Source: Oscillospiraceae bacterium (GTDB lineage Bacteria; Bacillota; Clostridia; Oscillospirales; Ruminococcaceae). Taken from it: DNA of 42,233 nucleotides. The position numbers were made by a program, and so were the translations under genes. The notes beneath the pieces were generated by a model, which was not told where the DNA came from, did not search any database, and saw nothing but the letters and a program-made list of their open reading frames with translations. The stretch covers positions 1 to 42,233 of the forward strand of contig JAFSCU010000025.1 in the NCBI GenBank assembly GCA_017436575.1. Direction: 5' to 3'. Positions 1-8,062 of the stretch are shown here, one piece after another (the stretch's first letter is position 1; every line of letters starts with the position of its first letter).

Positions 1-140
1 GGCGATACCTGGTTGTGAAAACCAAGTATCGCCAATTTTTCTTGTCGCACCCTGTACGGCAGCTACCCTATGTCAGTAAATGTTCTCATACTGTCTTATT
101 GGAAACTACCCTCCGGGAGTGCTTTTGTTTTCTATAAATC
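1..140 (-). ncRNA. orphan structured RNA or riboswitch leader, reading off the left edge
   Basis: A consensus promoter on the minus strand (separate entry) would start a transcript near 140. The transcript carries a closing stem (GCACTCC near 122-116 with GGGTGC near 51-46), a hairpin CAGTA/TACTG (about 94-74), and two similar GGGTAG segments placed symmetrically around it. It ends in a strong hairpin GGCGATAC...GTATCGCC (33-1, with inner GGTT/AACC), which would be a terminator if a T-run follows outside the window. There is no convincing reading frame in it. It may be a free small RNA or a riboswitch for a gene to the left. I compared it from memory with 6S, SRP, TPP, THF, SAM, yybP-ykoY, M-box and ydaO RNAs and could not match it. 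Confidence 0.5.
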
Positions 141-146
141 AGATTT

Positions 147-175
147 ATTATATAGATAATGGTGGATACAGTCAA
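147..175 (-). promoter_or_regulatory. sigma-A promoter of the left-edge RNA
   Basis: On the minus strand, TTGACT (175-170), a 17-base spacer and TATAAT (152-147). Both boxes are near perfect. It points left into the structured RNA and away from nrdD. Confidence 0.7.
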
Positions 176-198
176 TGATGGTATTCTTTTATAGTATG

Positions 199-257
199 TG
201 TAGGGGAGGCGTTCCGCCTCCCGCTTTTGCGGACTGATGTGGGCATCAGTCCCTACA
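199..257. repeat. small palindromic intergenic element
   Basis: Ends are the inverted repeat TGTAGGG (199-205) / CCCTACA (251-257). Inside are two hairpins, GGGAGGC/GCCTCCC and GGACTGAT/ATCAGTCC. It has no coding content. The form is that of a dispersed non-autonomous repeat; a GTAGGGGATGGCGTCCCC block near the right end of the window has a similar flavour. Confidence 0.5.
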
Positions 258-320
258 GTCAGGCATTTTGTTCAGCCTCCCGTTTTTAAAATACTTACCG
301 CAAAAATTGATAAAAACGAA

Positions 321-348
321 GACAGCAGAGGTGGTAGCCTCTGCTGTC
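321..348 (-). terminator. terminator of the nrdD operon
   Basis: An 11-bp perfect stem GACAGCAGAGG/CCTCTGCTGTC with a 6-base loop is followed on the minus strand by a T-rich stretch. It lies 66 bases past the last stop codon of the nrdD operon. Confidence 0.75.
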
Positions 349-414
349 TTTCCCAAAAAATTTAAAATCAGTCTCTCAACCTGAGTTTTAATTACATATA
401 TTTTACCACAGTTA

Positions 415-588
415 TCAGTTTTTTTCAACTGGTTTAACCACTGTGTGTTTTACACGCTGGCTTTCTTCAGCGCGTTTTGCATCGTTGAATCTGTCAACAG
501 TACCTACAAGGTAACCTGTGATACGGCGGATTCTTTCAAATTTTACGCCTTCGCCTACAAGGCCTGTTTCTGGATTATAGTTTGCCAT
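415..588 (-). CDS. separate glycyl-radical domain of class III ribonucleotide reductase (57 aa)
   Basis: A 57-residue protein read 18 bases after nrdD, with its own GGAGGT ribosome site and ATG. Residues 18-48 contain RRITGYLVG, then DRFNDAKRAEE and RVKH. This matches the C-terminal tail of ordinary NrdD proteins (E. coli ends RRVCGYLGS...RVKH, where the first Gly of GYLG is the radical Gly681). Gly25 is therefore the predicted glycyl-radical residue, and the large NrdD upstream lacks this motif. By inference the two chains associate to form one active enzyme, as GrcA/YfiD can supply a radical domain to damaged pyruvate formate-lyase. The gene has no Cys. The activase NrdG that would install the radical is not in the window. 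Confidence 0.85.
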   Translation of the reverse strand: MANYNPETGLVGEGVKFERIRRITGYLVGTVDRFNDAKRAEESQRVKHTVVKPVEKN

Positions 589-606
589 TTTGTTACCTCC
601 TGTAAA

Positions 607-2928
607 TTAAACCAATGGATTTGGTATTCTGTCTGCTTCTTCGTCAGGGTTGCCGCACTGACCAAGAGTAGATGCGTTCAAATGTTTGTAAAGGCCCAGC
701 TTCTGCAGTTTTTCCAGTGGCACGCCTTCGCCGTCTCGTCTGCCACAGCGTGGGCAAACATCGCCGATAATGCCGTTGTAACCGCAAACAGGGTCACGGT
801 CAACCGGATGGTTGATAGCGCCATAGCCGATGCCATATTCTTTCATTGCTCTTACTACTGCTTCAAATGCTTCCAGGTTCTGGCTTACGTCGCCGTCCAG
901 TTCCACATAAGTGATATGGCCGGCATTTGTAAATGCGTGGTATGGTGCTTCCAGTCTGATTTTGTCAAATGCAGAAATCTGATATGCAACAGGAATATGG
1001 AAAGAGTTTGTATAGTAGTCTTTGTCTGTAACACCTGGGATTCTGCCAAAGCGTTTTTTGTCCATTCTTACAAATCTGCCGGAAAGACCTTCAGCAGGTG
1101 TGGCCAGCAGTGAGAAGTTAAGACCTGTTTTTTCACACATATCATCAATGATTTTTCTCATAAAGCCGATGATTTCCAGACCTTTTGCCTGATATTCTTC
1201 ACCTTCGCCATGGTGGTGGCCGTACAGCGCTGTAAGTGTTTCTGCCAGACCGATAAAACCGATAGACAGTGTGCCGTGTTTCAGTACTTCACCCACTTCG
1301 TCATCTGCACCCAGTTTTTCACTGCCCAGCCATACGCCCTGGCCCATCAGGAATGGGAAGTTGCGCACTTTTTTCTTTCTCTGGATAGCAAATCTGTCCA
1401 GCAGCTGTTTGCCGCACAGTTCCATATATTTTTTCAGATTGCGGTAAAATTCTGCTTCATCACCTTTTGCTTCTATTGCCAGTCTTGGCAGGTTGATGGA
1501 TGTAAAGGACAGGTTGCCGCGGGAATATGTGATTTCATTGTTTTTGTCGTAATTGTTTGCTACAACACGGGTACGGCAGCCCATATAGCCGATTTCTGTT
1601 CTCACATCATCAGGGTTATAGCTTGCCAGGTTGAATGGAGCATCCTGGAATGAGAAGTTAGGGAACAGGCGTTTTGCACTTACCTTGATAGCCAGCTGGA
1701 ACAGGTCGTAGTTAGGATCGCCCGGATTGTAGTTTATGCCGTCTTTAACACGGAAAATCTGGATAGGGAAGATAGGTGTTTCACCATGACCCAGACCTGC
1801 CTCTGTTGCCAGCAGCATGTTTTTCATTACCATTCTGCCTTCAGGGGAAGTGTCCATACCGTAGTTTACAGATGAAAATGGAGTCTGTGCACCTGCACGG
1901 GAGTGCATTGTGTTCAGGTTGTGGATAAGAGCTTCCATTGCCTGATATGTGGCTTTGTCTGTTTCACTTTCTGTTTTCTTCAGGGCAAATTTCTGTGCTT
2001 TTTCAGCCACAGCCTTGTCACCTGTCAGTTTTTCCAGCACTGCCAGTTCTTCTGCCAGATAAGCATCATCAGCTTTCAGGGCTGGCATTTTGCCGGTTCT
2101 TTCTGTGATTTCGTATGATGCTGCTTTCAGCTGTTCAAAATCGATAGGACATTCCACGATTTCACAGTATTTTTCAATGTTTTTCAGATACAGTTTGCGG
2201 TATGTTTTTGCCACGCCGTCTGCCAGACCGTAGTCAAAGTTTACAATACTCTGGCCACCGTGCTGGTCGTTCTGGTTGGACTGGATTGCAATACATGCCA
2301 GTGCGGAATAGCTGGCGATGTCGTTTGGTTCACGCAGGAAACCGTGACCTGTGGAGAAACCGTCTTTGAACAGACGTTTGATATCTATCTGTGTGCAGGT
2401 AGTTGTCAGTGCATAAAAGTCAAAGTCGTGGATGTGGATATAGCCGTCTTTGTGGGCCTGTGCCTGGTCCGGTGCCAGCAGGAATTTCAGATAGTAATCT
2501 TTTGCACCTTCACTGCCGTATTTCAGCATTGTGCCCATTGCTGTGTCGCCGTCAACATTGGCGTTTTCACGTTTAACATCACTGTCCAGCGCATCAGAAA
2601 ATGTGATTTCGTCAAAAATTTTCATCAGGCTGGTGTTTCTTTCACGGATGTTGTTTCTTGAAGCACGATAAAGGATATATCTTTTGGCTACAGAGTCAAA
2701 GCCTGCTTTCATCAGCTCTACTTCAACCTGGTCCTGTATTTCTTCAACAGTTGGTGTGATGTTGCCACCTTTTTCAAGAAAATGTCTTTCAACATTTACA
2801 GCAATTTCATCAGCTTTGGCAAAGTCTGGTTTGCCGTCAGCTTCCATTGCTTTCAGAATGGCCATTTTGATTTTGGAAATGTCATACATAACCAGTCGGC
2901 CGTCGCGTTTAATGATACCGTTTAACAT
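607..2928 (-). CDS. nrdD: anaerobic (class III) ribonucleoside-triphosphate reductase, large chain
   Basis: Reduces ribonucleoside triphosphates to deoxynucleotides under anaerobic conditions. Residues 1-93 form an ATP-cone allosteric domain. C178 (ALTTTCTQ) and C452 (MGCR) fit the two active-site Cys of class III enzymes, and SNQNDQHGGQS (217-227) is a family signature. A zinc-ribbon-like end has C715, C725 and C728 (CPRC), with C758 as a possible fourth ligand. The chain then ends in a tail unlike the usual C-terminus: the RRxxGYLG radical-Gly segment is missing and is encoded by the next gene. At 773 aa it is longer than E. coli NrdD (712 aa), partly from extra sequence around 250-330. Start ATG at 2928. 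It is driven by a promoter with NrdR-like boxes. Confidence 0.95.
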   Translation of the reverse strand: MLNGIIKRDGRLVMYDISKIKMAILKAMEADGKPDFAKADEIAVNVERHFLEKGGNITPTVEEIQDQVEVELMKAGFDSVAKRYILYRASRNNIRERNTSLMKIFDEITFSDALDSDVKRENANVDGDTAMGTMLKYGSEGAKDYYLKFLLAPDQAQAHKDGYIHIHDFDFYALTTTCTQIDIKRLFKDGFSTGHGFLREPNDIASYSALACIAIQSNQNDQHGGQSIVNFDYGLADGVAKTYRKLYLKNIEKYCEIVECPIDFEQLKAASYEITERTGKMPALKADDAYLAEELAVLEKLTGDKAVAEKAQKFALKKTESETDKATYQAMEALIHNLNTMHSRAGAQTPFSSVNYGMDTSPEGRMVMKNMLLATEAGLGHGETPIFPIQIFRVKDGINYNPGDPNYDLFQLAIKVSAKRLFPNFSFQDAPFNLASYNPDDVRTEIGYMGCRTRVVANNYDKNNEITYSRGNLSFTSINLPRLAIEAKGDEAEFYRNLKKYMELCGKQLLDRFAIQRKKKVRNFPFLMGQGVWLGSEKLGADDEVGEVLKHGTLSIGFIGLAETLTALYGHHHGEGEEYQAKGLEIIGFMRKIIDDMCEKTGLNFSLLATPAEGLSGRFVRMDKKRFGRIPGVTDKDYYTNSFHIPVAYQISAFDKIRLEAPYHAFTNAGHITYVELDGDVSQNLEAFEAVVRAMKEYGIGYGAINHPVDRDPVCGYNGIIGDVCPRCGRRDGEGVPLEKLQKLGLYKHLNASTLGQCGNPDEEADRIPNPLV

Positions 2929-2956
2929 TATATAACCCCATTTATTTAAAATTATT

Positions 2957-3007
2957 CAATATATTGTTGCAATATCTATTATACACTCACTATATATTGT
3001 GTGTCAA
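2957..3007 (-). promoter_or_regulatory. nrdD promoter with two NrdR-type boxes
   Basis: Minus-strand TTGACA (3007-3002), an 18-base spacer and TATAAT (2983-2978). Two boxes of the NrdR type flank the -10: CAATATATTG (2957-2966, a perfect palindrome) and CTATATATTG within CACTATATATTGTGTG (2988-3003). Their centres are 33 bases apart, about three helical turns, as is typical for paired NrdR sites. NrdR represses RNR genes when dATP is high. Confidence 0.75.
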
Positions 3008-3229
3008 AGGGCAAAGCATTGACTATTTGTACAAAAAAGCCAGGGAATATTTTATGCTTTTATCTCGTTAAATGCTTGCAAAAATTAAATTTGGCATACC
3101 CTTACAAATTTAAATCGATAATATGGCAGATTTGTATAGCTGTTGCACAAACTGATATTTTTATATCGGTAAGGGAGGAGTATAATCTATGTTGACAATT
3201 ATGGATATTCATTATTTTGTTTTCACATC
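3008..3229. other. intergenic stretch between nrdD and flippase promoters
   Basis: Apart from the two flanking promoters I see no gene here. A GTG-started frame at 3001-3195 lies on the nrdD promoter, has no ribosome site and no recognisable protein, and is not supported. Confidence 0.4.
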
Positions 3230-3258
3230 TTGTAAAAACTTTACAATAATAATATAAT
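3230..3258 (+). promoter_or_regulatory. probable promoter of the flippase gene
   Basis: TTGTAA (3230-3235), a 17-base spacer and TATAAT (3253-3258), 45 bases upstream of the start codon in an AT-rich region. Confidence 0.5.
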
Positions 3259-3302
3259 TATAAGGATATATACTTTAATTATAATAAAAAGGAAAAATAG
3301 AT

Positions 3303-4718
3303 TTGAACAGTAAATATAAATTCCTGCTTTCAAACACCGGCCTGTTTTTTATAAGCACTTTCAGCAGTAAATTCCTGGTTTTCCTGCTGATGCCTATATA
3401 TACAGCGGTGCTTTCCCCGGACCAGTTCAACACTGTTGACCTGATGACACAGACAGCAAACCTGATGATACCGCTGGTTTCACTGGGTATACCAAACAGT
3501 ATCATCCGCTTTGGCCTGGACAAGCACTATTCCAAACGCGGTGTTTTCACAGTTGCCGCCCTGACATATATGGTGGGCTTTATGGCACTGCTGGCCTGCT
3601 ATCCGCTGATAGTAAAAATCACATTTATCAACCAATATGTAAGATATCTTTACCTTTATCTGCTGTGCAGCTGCGGACGCACACTGGTGCAGCAGTTTGT
3701 CCGTGCACGAATGCTGACACGCCTTTATGCTGTTGACGGCATTCTTGCCACGGTAAACACACTTTTCTTTGTTTACCTGTATCTGGTAAAACTGAATATG
3801 GGTGCTATGGGTTATATCCTGGCCACCATTACAGCAGATTTTATCAGCATTGTTTTCCTGTCTGTTATCAGCAGTTGCTGGAAATATTTTTCTCTGAAAA
3901 AGGCCAGTACACAACTGGCAAAAGAAATGCTGGCATACTGTCTGCCACTGATGCCTACCAGCATTTTCTGGTGGATTACCAATGTATCCGACCATTATCT
4001 GGTTACATTTATCACAGGGGCAGCCGCCGGCGGTATCTACGCAATCAGTTACAAGATACCATCAATTGTAAATCTGGTGTCCACTATTTTTACAGAAGCC
4101 TGGCAGATTTCTGCTGTTAAGGAAGGTCAGGAAGAACACCCTGAAAAATTCTTTACCACGGTTTTCAAGGCTTATCAGGGCATAATGTTTATGGGTGGCG
4201 CAGGGTTGATACTTATCTGCCGTCTGCTGGTGGACTTTATGGTGTCTGATCAGTACTATGAATCCTGGCGTTTCATTCCTGTGCTGATTATGGCCACTAT
4301 CTTTTCCAGCTTTTCAGGCTTTCTGGCCAGCATATATATGGTGCAGAAAGACGGTAAATCAAACCTGTTTACAATGATGGCAGGCGCACTGTCAAACATT
4401 GGTATGAACCTGGTGCTTATTCCTAAATGGGGTGCACAGGGTGCTGCAATCGCCACTTTTATAAGCTATCTGCTGGTGTTTGTTCTCCGTGCCAGAGGTA
4501 CAAAGAAATTTATCGACATCAACATTTCGCCGCTGTTTATGGCGGTAAACCTGGGGCTGATTGGCGCACTGTCCTTTGTTATGGTACAGGAAGTCAGCTA
4601 CTGGGTGGTTATTTCCATAGTGCTTACAGCCGTTATTGTGGCATTTAACTTTATGCCGCTGTTCAGTTTTGTAAAGTCACTGCTGAAATCCCTGCTGGGT
4701 AAAAAGAAAAAAGCATAA
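3303..4718 (+). CDS. MATE-like flippase for lipid-linked saccharides (polysaccharide biosynthesis family)
   Basis: A 471-aa integral membrane protein with about 12-14 hydrophobic helices spread along its length and the start typical of Wzx-like exporters (S-N-T-x-x-F-x-x-x-T-F-S-S-K, then F-L-L-M-P-I-Y-T). This family flips undecaprenyl-linked sugar units across the membrane for capsule, teichoic acid or exopolysaccharide. Basic residues end the chain (KKKKA). The first in-frame start is TTG at 3303, preceded by AAAAAGGAAAAA as a weak ribosome site. It stands alone: no glycosyltransferase is adjacent, so the substrate cannot be guessed, and it could be housekeeping. It has its own terminator. 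Confidence 0.8.
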   Translation: MNSKYKFLLSNTGLFFISTFSSKFLVFLLMPIYTAVLSPDQFNTVDLMTQTANLMIPLVSLGIPNSIIRFGLDKHYSKRGVFTVAALTYMVGFMALLACYPLIVKITFINQYVRYLYLYLLCSCGRTLVQQFVRARMLTRLYAVDGILATVNTLFFVYLYLVKLNMGAMGYILATITADFISIVFLSVISSCWKYFSLKKASTQLAKEMLAYCLPLMPTSIFWWITNVSDHYLVTFITGAAAGGIYAISYKIPSIVNLVSTIFTEAWQISAVKEGQEEHPEKFFTTVFKAYQGIMFMGGAGLILICRLLVDFMVSDQYYESWRFIPVLIMATIFSSFSGFLASIYMVQKDGKSNLFTMMAGALSNIGMNLVLIPKWGAQGAAIATFISYLLVFVLRARGTKKFIDINISPLFMAVNLGLIGALSFVMVQEVSYWVVISIVLTAVIVAFNFMPLFSFVKSLLKSLLGKKKKA

Positions 4719-4722
4719 TATC

Positions 4723-4753
4723 AAAGGCGTAGCCCGAAAGGGTTATGCCTTTT
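4723..4753 (+). terminator. terminator after the flippase gene
   Basis: Stem AAAGGCGTAGCCC paired with GGGTTATGCCTTT around a GAAA tetraloop, followed by TTGTTTC. Confidence 0.7.
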
Positions 4754-4846
4754 GTTTCGCCCGGAATGGAATATAAAATTACTGCTATACCGGCTGAAAT
4801 CATACATATTTGTAAAATTTCGGTGATAATTTGCCCGCAAAGATTA

Positions 4847-4869
4847 CTTTATAACGGCTTTTGTTATAT
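4847..4869 (+). promoter_or_regulatory. possible promoter of the metallo-hydrolase gene
   Basis: TTACTT, about 17 bases, then TATAAT, roughly 45 bases upstream of the ATG. The -10 is good and the -35 weak. Confidence 0.4.
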
Positions 4870-4910
4870 AATATATTACAGGATATAAAACTATTGTCAG
4901 GAGGGGTGTT

Positions 4911-6506
4911 ATGCAATTACAGTTTGTAGGTGCAACCCATGGCGTTACAGGTTCGGCCCATCTGCTGAAAGCCTGTGGAAAAACCATACTTATTGACTGG
5001 GGTATGAGACAGGGCAGGGAAGAAGATATTTCGTATGATATGCCTGTGCCAGTAAACAGCATTGATGCTGTGCTGGTTACCCATGCCCATGTAGACCATA
5101 CCGGCTATCTGCCACTGCTGGCACGGGGTGGTTTCAAAGGAAAAATCTGGTGTACCGAAGCCACAGTTGACCTGTGTCATATTATGATTATGGACTCTGC
5201 GCATATCCAGGAATCTGAGGCTGAATGGGAAAGCAGAAAAAACAAAAGAAGCGGTAAACCGGAAATAAAACCGCTGTATACATCTGACGATGCAATGGCT
5301 GTACTGCGTATGTTCCGAGGTGTGGAATATCAGGAAGAAGTGGAGGTTGTACCAGGTGTTACAGCCATATTCCACGATGTGGGGCATCTTATCGGCTCTG
5401 CCGCCATTGAAGTAAGAATAGAAGAAAATGGCGTAAAAAGAACTGTTGTGTTCTCCGGGGATGTAGGCAACATTGACCAGCCACTGATTAAAGACCCGCA
5501 GTTTATAAAATATGCAGATTATATTGTCTGTGAAAGCACATACGGTGACCGCCTGCACAAAGTGGTAAAAGACTACCGTGTTGACCTGGCTCAGGTTATA
5601 CAAGAAACTTTCGACAAAGGCGGCAATGTGGTTATTCCTGCTTTTGCAGTTGGCAGAACTCAGGAACTGCTGTATTTTCTGCGTGATATTATTGTAAAAG
5701 ACCTGGTAAAAGGCCATAAGATACCCGTGTATGTAGACAGCCCTATGGCCATTGAAACCATAAAGGTGTTTGATGACAATATTTATGGCTATTTTGATGA
5801 AGAAGCAATGGCAAGGGTAAAACAGGGTATAGACCCTATCAACTTTCCTACACTGAAAACCACAGTTACCAGCGACGAAAGTAAGCTGATAAACTTTGAC
5901 AGACAGCCAAAGGTGATTATTTCTGCATCAGGCATGTGCGATGCCGGGCGTATCCGTCATCATCTGAAACATAACCTGTGGCGCAAAGATTCTACCATAG
6001 TATTTGTGGGCTATCAGGCAGAAGGGTCCCTGGGTCGCAGACTGCTGGATGGTGTGGACAAAGTAAAACTGTTTGGCGAAACTATTGAAGTAAACGCCAG
6101 AATTATCAAACTGGACGGCATCAGCGGCCACGCAGACCAGGCTGGGCTTATACGATGGCTGAAAGGTTTTGAAAACAGACCTGAAAAGGTTTTTCTGGTA
6201 CACGGTGAACCGGATGTACTGCCGGTGTTTGAAGAAAAAATCAGACAGGAACTGGGCTGGGATGCCTATGCACCATATTATACAGATGTGTTTGACCTGG
6301 TAAGCGGTCAGCAGGTCTATGTGGCACCAAAAACAGTGCGTGCAAAACCTCGCACACAGACAGGTATTTCCAAAATTTACGCTGCTCTGCTTAAAGCTCT
6401 GGACAGACTTACTGCCATTGTCAAAAAAGCCGGCGGATATCCAAACGAAGATTTGAAACAGGCAACAAAAGCCATTGAAGAAATCTGCGATAAACTTGAA
6501 AGATAA
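4911..6506 (+). CDS. beta-CASP metallo-beta-lactamase-fold hydrolase, probable RNA nuclease
   Basis: 531 aa. The zinc motif THAHVDHTGYLP (residues about 59-70) is the HxHxDH signature, and DVGHLIGSAA and FSGDVGN supply further ligands. The middle carries the beta-CASP insertion (PAFAVGRTQELL, VDSPMA, ISASGMCDAGR), followed by the RNA-specificity motif ISGHADQ and the late ligand VHGEP. This order is that of archaeal and bacterial CPSF-like RNA-processing nucleases; the exact substrate is not readable. Residues after about 460 form a charged, probably coiled tail. Start ATG at 4911 with GGAGGGGTGTT upstream. It is transcribed alone between two terminators. Confidence 0.88.
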   Translation: MQLQFVGATHGVTGSAHLLKACGKTILIDWGMRQGREEDISYDMPVPVNSIDAVLVTHAHVDHTGYLPLLARGGFKGKIWCTEATVDLCHIMIMDSAHIQESEAEWESRKNKRSGKPEIKPLYTSDDAMAVLRMFRGVEYQEEVEVVPGVTAIFHDVGHLIGSAAIEVRIEENGVKRTVVFSGDVGNIDQPLIKDPQFIKYADYIVCESTYGDRLHKVVKDYRVDLAQVIQETFDKGGNVVIPAFAVGRTQELLYFLRDIIVKDLVKGHKIPVYVDSPMAIETIKVFDDNIYGYFDEEAMARVKQGIDPINFPTLKTTVTSDESKLINFDRQPKVIISASGMCDAGRIRHHLKHNLWRKDSTIVFVGYQAEGSLGRRLLDGVDKVKLFGETIEVNARIIKLDGISGHADQAGLIRWLKGFENRPEKVFLVHGEPDVLPVFEEKIRQELGWDAYAPYYTDVFDLVSGQQVYVAPKTVRAKPRTQTGISKIYAALLKALDRLTAIVKKAGGYPNEDLKQATKAIEEICDKLER

Positions 6507-6513
6507 ATACGAA

Positions 6514-6537
6514 AAAGCCTCCCTGCCGGGAGGCTTT
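6514..6537. terminator. bidirectional terminator between the metallo-hydrolase gene and thiD
   Basis: A 10-bp perfect stem AAAGCCTCCC/GGGAGGCTTT with loop TGCC, T-rich on both sides, sits between the convergent stops at 6506 and 6549. Confidence 0.85.
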
Positions 6538-6548
6538 CCTTTTAAAAC

Positions 6549-7352
6549 TTATTTGTCGGATGAACAGTCGCATTTAATTGCAAATGCGTGGTTCAGCGGA
6601 CCGCTGCCTTTGCCTAAATCCAGACCGTCAGCCAATGCGCCGGAAATGTAGTTTTTTGCCCCGAGAACGGCGGCTTTCAGAGGCAGACCTTTGGCAAGAT
6701 TTGATGCAATGGCTGATGACAGTGTACAGCCTGTGCCGTGGGTGTTGGGGTTGTCTATTCGCTTGCCATAAAACCAGGTGAACTCCACTCCGTCATACAG
6801 CAGGTCGTTGGCATCGTTTACTGTATGCCCGCCTTTTACCAGTACGGCACAGCCATATCTGTCATGTATTGTTTTTGCCGCCAGTTCCATATCCTGTGCA
6901 TCCTTGACCTGAATGCCGCACAGTGCCTGTACTTCCGGCAAATTTGGTGTAATTACCGTTGCCAGTGGCAACAACTTGCCTGTCAGTGCTTCCATTGCGT
7001 CATCGGCCAGCAGTTTGCTGCCGCTGGTGGACACCATAACAGGGTCAACCACAATGTTTCTGGCATTGTACCGAACCAGTTTTTCCGCAATTACTTCAAT
7101 CAGCTTTGCTGAAGAAACCATACCTGTTTTTACACTGTCAGGCATAATATCTGTAAAGATACAGTCAAGCTGATTTGCCAGAAATTCCGGTGTGCTTTCC
7201 ACTATCCCATAAACGCCGGTGGTGTTCTGGGCTGTCAATGCTGTGATTGCGCTCATGGCGTAAACTCCGTGAGCGGTCATAGTTTTGATATCAGCCTGAA
7301 TTCCGGCGCCTCCACTGCAGTCTGAACCTGCAACAGTCAATGCTGTGTACAT
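6549..7352 (-). CDS. thiD: hydroxymethylpyrimidine/phosphomethylpyrimidine kinase
   Basis: Phosphorylates HMP to HMP-P and then HMP-PP, the pyrimidine half of thiamine. 267 aa, the usual length. Ribokinase-fold marks: TVAGSDCSGGAGIQAD near the start, VVDPVMVSTSG in the middle and NTHGTGCTLSSAIAS near the C-terminus (anion hole and catalytic Asp region). The ATG at 7352 is chosen because AGGAG lies 7 bases upstream; a TTG six bases earlier is in frame but too close to that site. Last gene of the thi operon, separated from thiE by 68 bases containing a hairpin. Confidence 0.95.
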   Translation of the reverse strand: MYTALTVAGSDCSGGAGIQADIKTMTAHGVYAMSAITALTAQNTTGVYGIVESTPEFLANQLDCIFTDIMPDSVKTGMVSSAKLIEVIAEKLVRYNARNIVVDPVMVSTSGSKLLADDAMEALTGKLLPLATVITPNLPEVQALCGIQVKDAQDMELAAKTIHDRYGCAVLVKGGHTVNDANDLLYDGVEFTWFYGKRIDNPNTHGTGCTLSSAIASNLAKGLPLKAAVLGAKNYISGALADGLDLGKGSGPLNHAFAIKCDCSSDK

Positions 7353-7382
7353 AATCAATCTCCTTTACAACATTTTTTATTA

Positions 7383-7415
7383 AACGGCCAAAGGCGGTGC
7401 CCTCAGTTGGCCGTT
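7383..7415 (-). promoter_or_regulatory. intra-operon hairpin between thiE and thiD
   Basis: Perfect 9-bp inverted repeat AACGGCCAA/TTGGCCGTT with a 15-base GC-rich loop. The T-run is poor (TTTAAT), so it is more likely a processing or partial-attenuation stem than a full terminator. It would set thiD apart from the upstream genes. Confidence 0.5.
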
Positions 7416-7420
7416 GGTTT

Positions 7421-8062
7421 TTATTCGGTTATCTGTTTTGCCATAGCCAGCATATTGGCCGTGGCTTTTGTTTTGTCCCGGGGGCGGAACAATGCGCTTA
7501 CCAGTGCTACTCCGTCAGTGCCGCTGTTTTTCAGCTGCAATATATTGCTCTTGTTTATACCTCCTATGGCAACCACAGGCAACGGGCATATTTCGCATAT
7601 TTCTGCCAGACCCTTGGTGCCCAGAAAACTTGCATCTGTCTTTGTGTCACTGCCAAACACAGCACCACAGCCTATATAATCAGCACCGTCTTCTGCGGCT
7701 TTTACCGCTTCTGCCACATTGTGGGCACTGGTGCCGATTATTTTTTCTTTTCCCAGGATTTCTCTGGCGGATGCTATGGACATATCTCCTTGCCCTATAT
7801 GCACCCCGTCTGCATCCACTGCCTTTGCAATGGCTACATTGTCGTTGATGATAAAAGGCACATTGTATTTTTTACATACGGGTTTCAGTGACAAGGCAAG
7901 GGCTAAAAACTCCTCATAACCGGCGTCCTTTTCCCTTAACTGCAGGCAGGTGGCGCCGCCTTTCAGCACGGCCTCCACTGCATCTGCCAGACTTTCACCG
8001 TCTTTCAGCCACTGCCTGTCTGTAACTGCATACAGCAGCATATGTTGTTTACTGATATTCAA
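7421..8062 (-). CDS. thiE: thiamine-phosphate synthase
   Basis: Joins HMP-PP to thiazole phosphate to give thiamine phosphate. 213 aa, normal for the family. Motifs: LYAVTDRQWL, LQLREKDA (pyrophosphate/Mg binding), IINDNVAIAKAVDADGVHIGQGD, IGTSAHN, ADYIGCGAVFGSDTK and VAIGGIN, in the standard TIM-barrel order. The start is a TTG at 8062: GGAGGA lies 8 bases upstream, and the next ATG (codon 8) would be too far. The reading frame overlaps the end of thiM by 14 bases, suggesting translational coupling. Confidence 0.95.
   Translation of the reverse strand: MNISKQHMLLYAVTDRQWLKDGESLADAVEAVLKGGATCLQLREKDAGYEEFLALALSLKPVCKKYNVPFIINDNVAIAKAVDADGVHIGQGDMSIASAREILGKEKIIGTSAHNVAEAVKAAEDGADYIGCGAVFGSDTKTDASFLGTKGLAEICEICPLPVVAIGGINKSNILQLKNSGTDGVALVSALFRPRDKTKATANMLAMAKQITE

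Noticed and set aside
1-140. Identification of the left-edge RNA as 6S or SRP RNA
   Set aside because: It lacks the SRP GGAA-loop core and the long 6S bubble, and it is short; kept as unassigned.
246-428. 60-codon minus-strand frame after the nrdD operon
   Set aside because: It overlaps the end of the glycyl-radical gene and spans the terminator hairpin; no ribosome site.
445-1113. 222-codon plus-strand frame opposite nrdD
   Set aside because: Antisense shadow of nrdD; the codon pattern belongs to the minus strand, and the protein is Cys/Phe-rich with no family.
3001-3195. 64-codon GTG-started frame between nrdD and the flippase
   Set aside because: Lies on the nrdD -35 box and NrdR site, has no ribosome site and no recognisable sequence.
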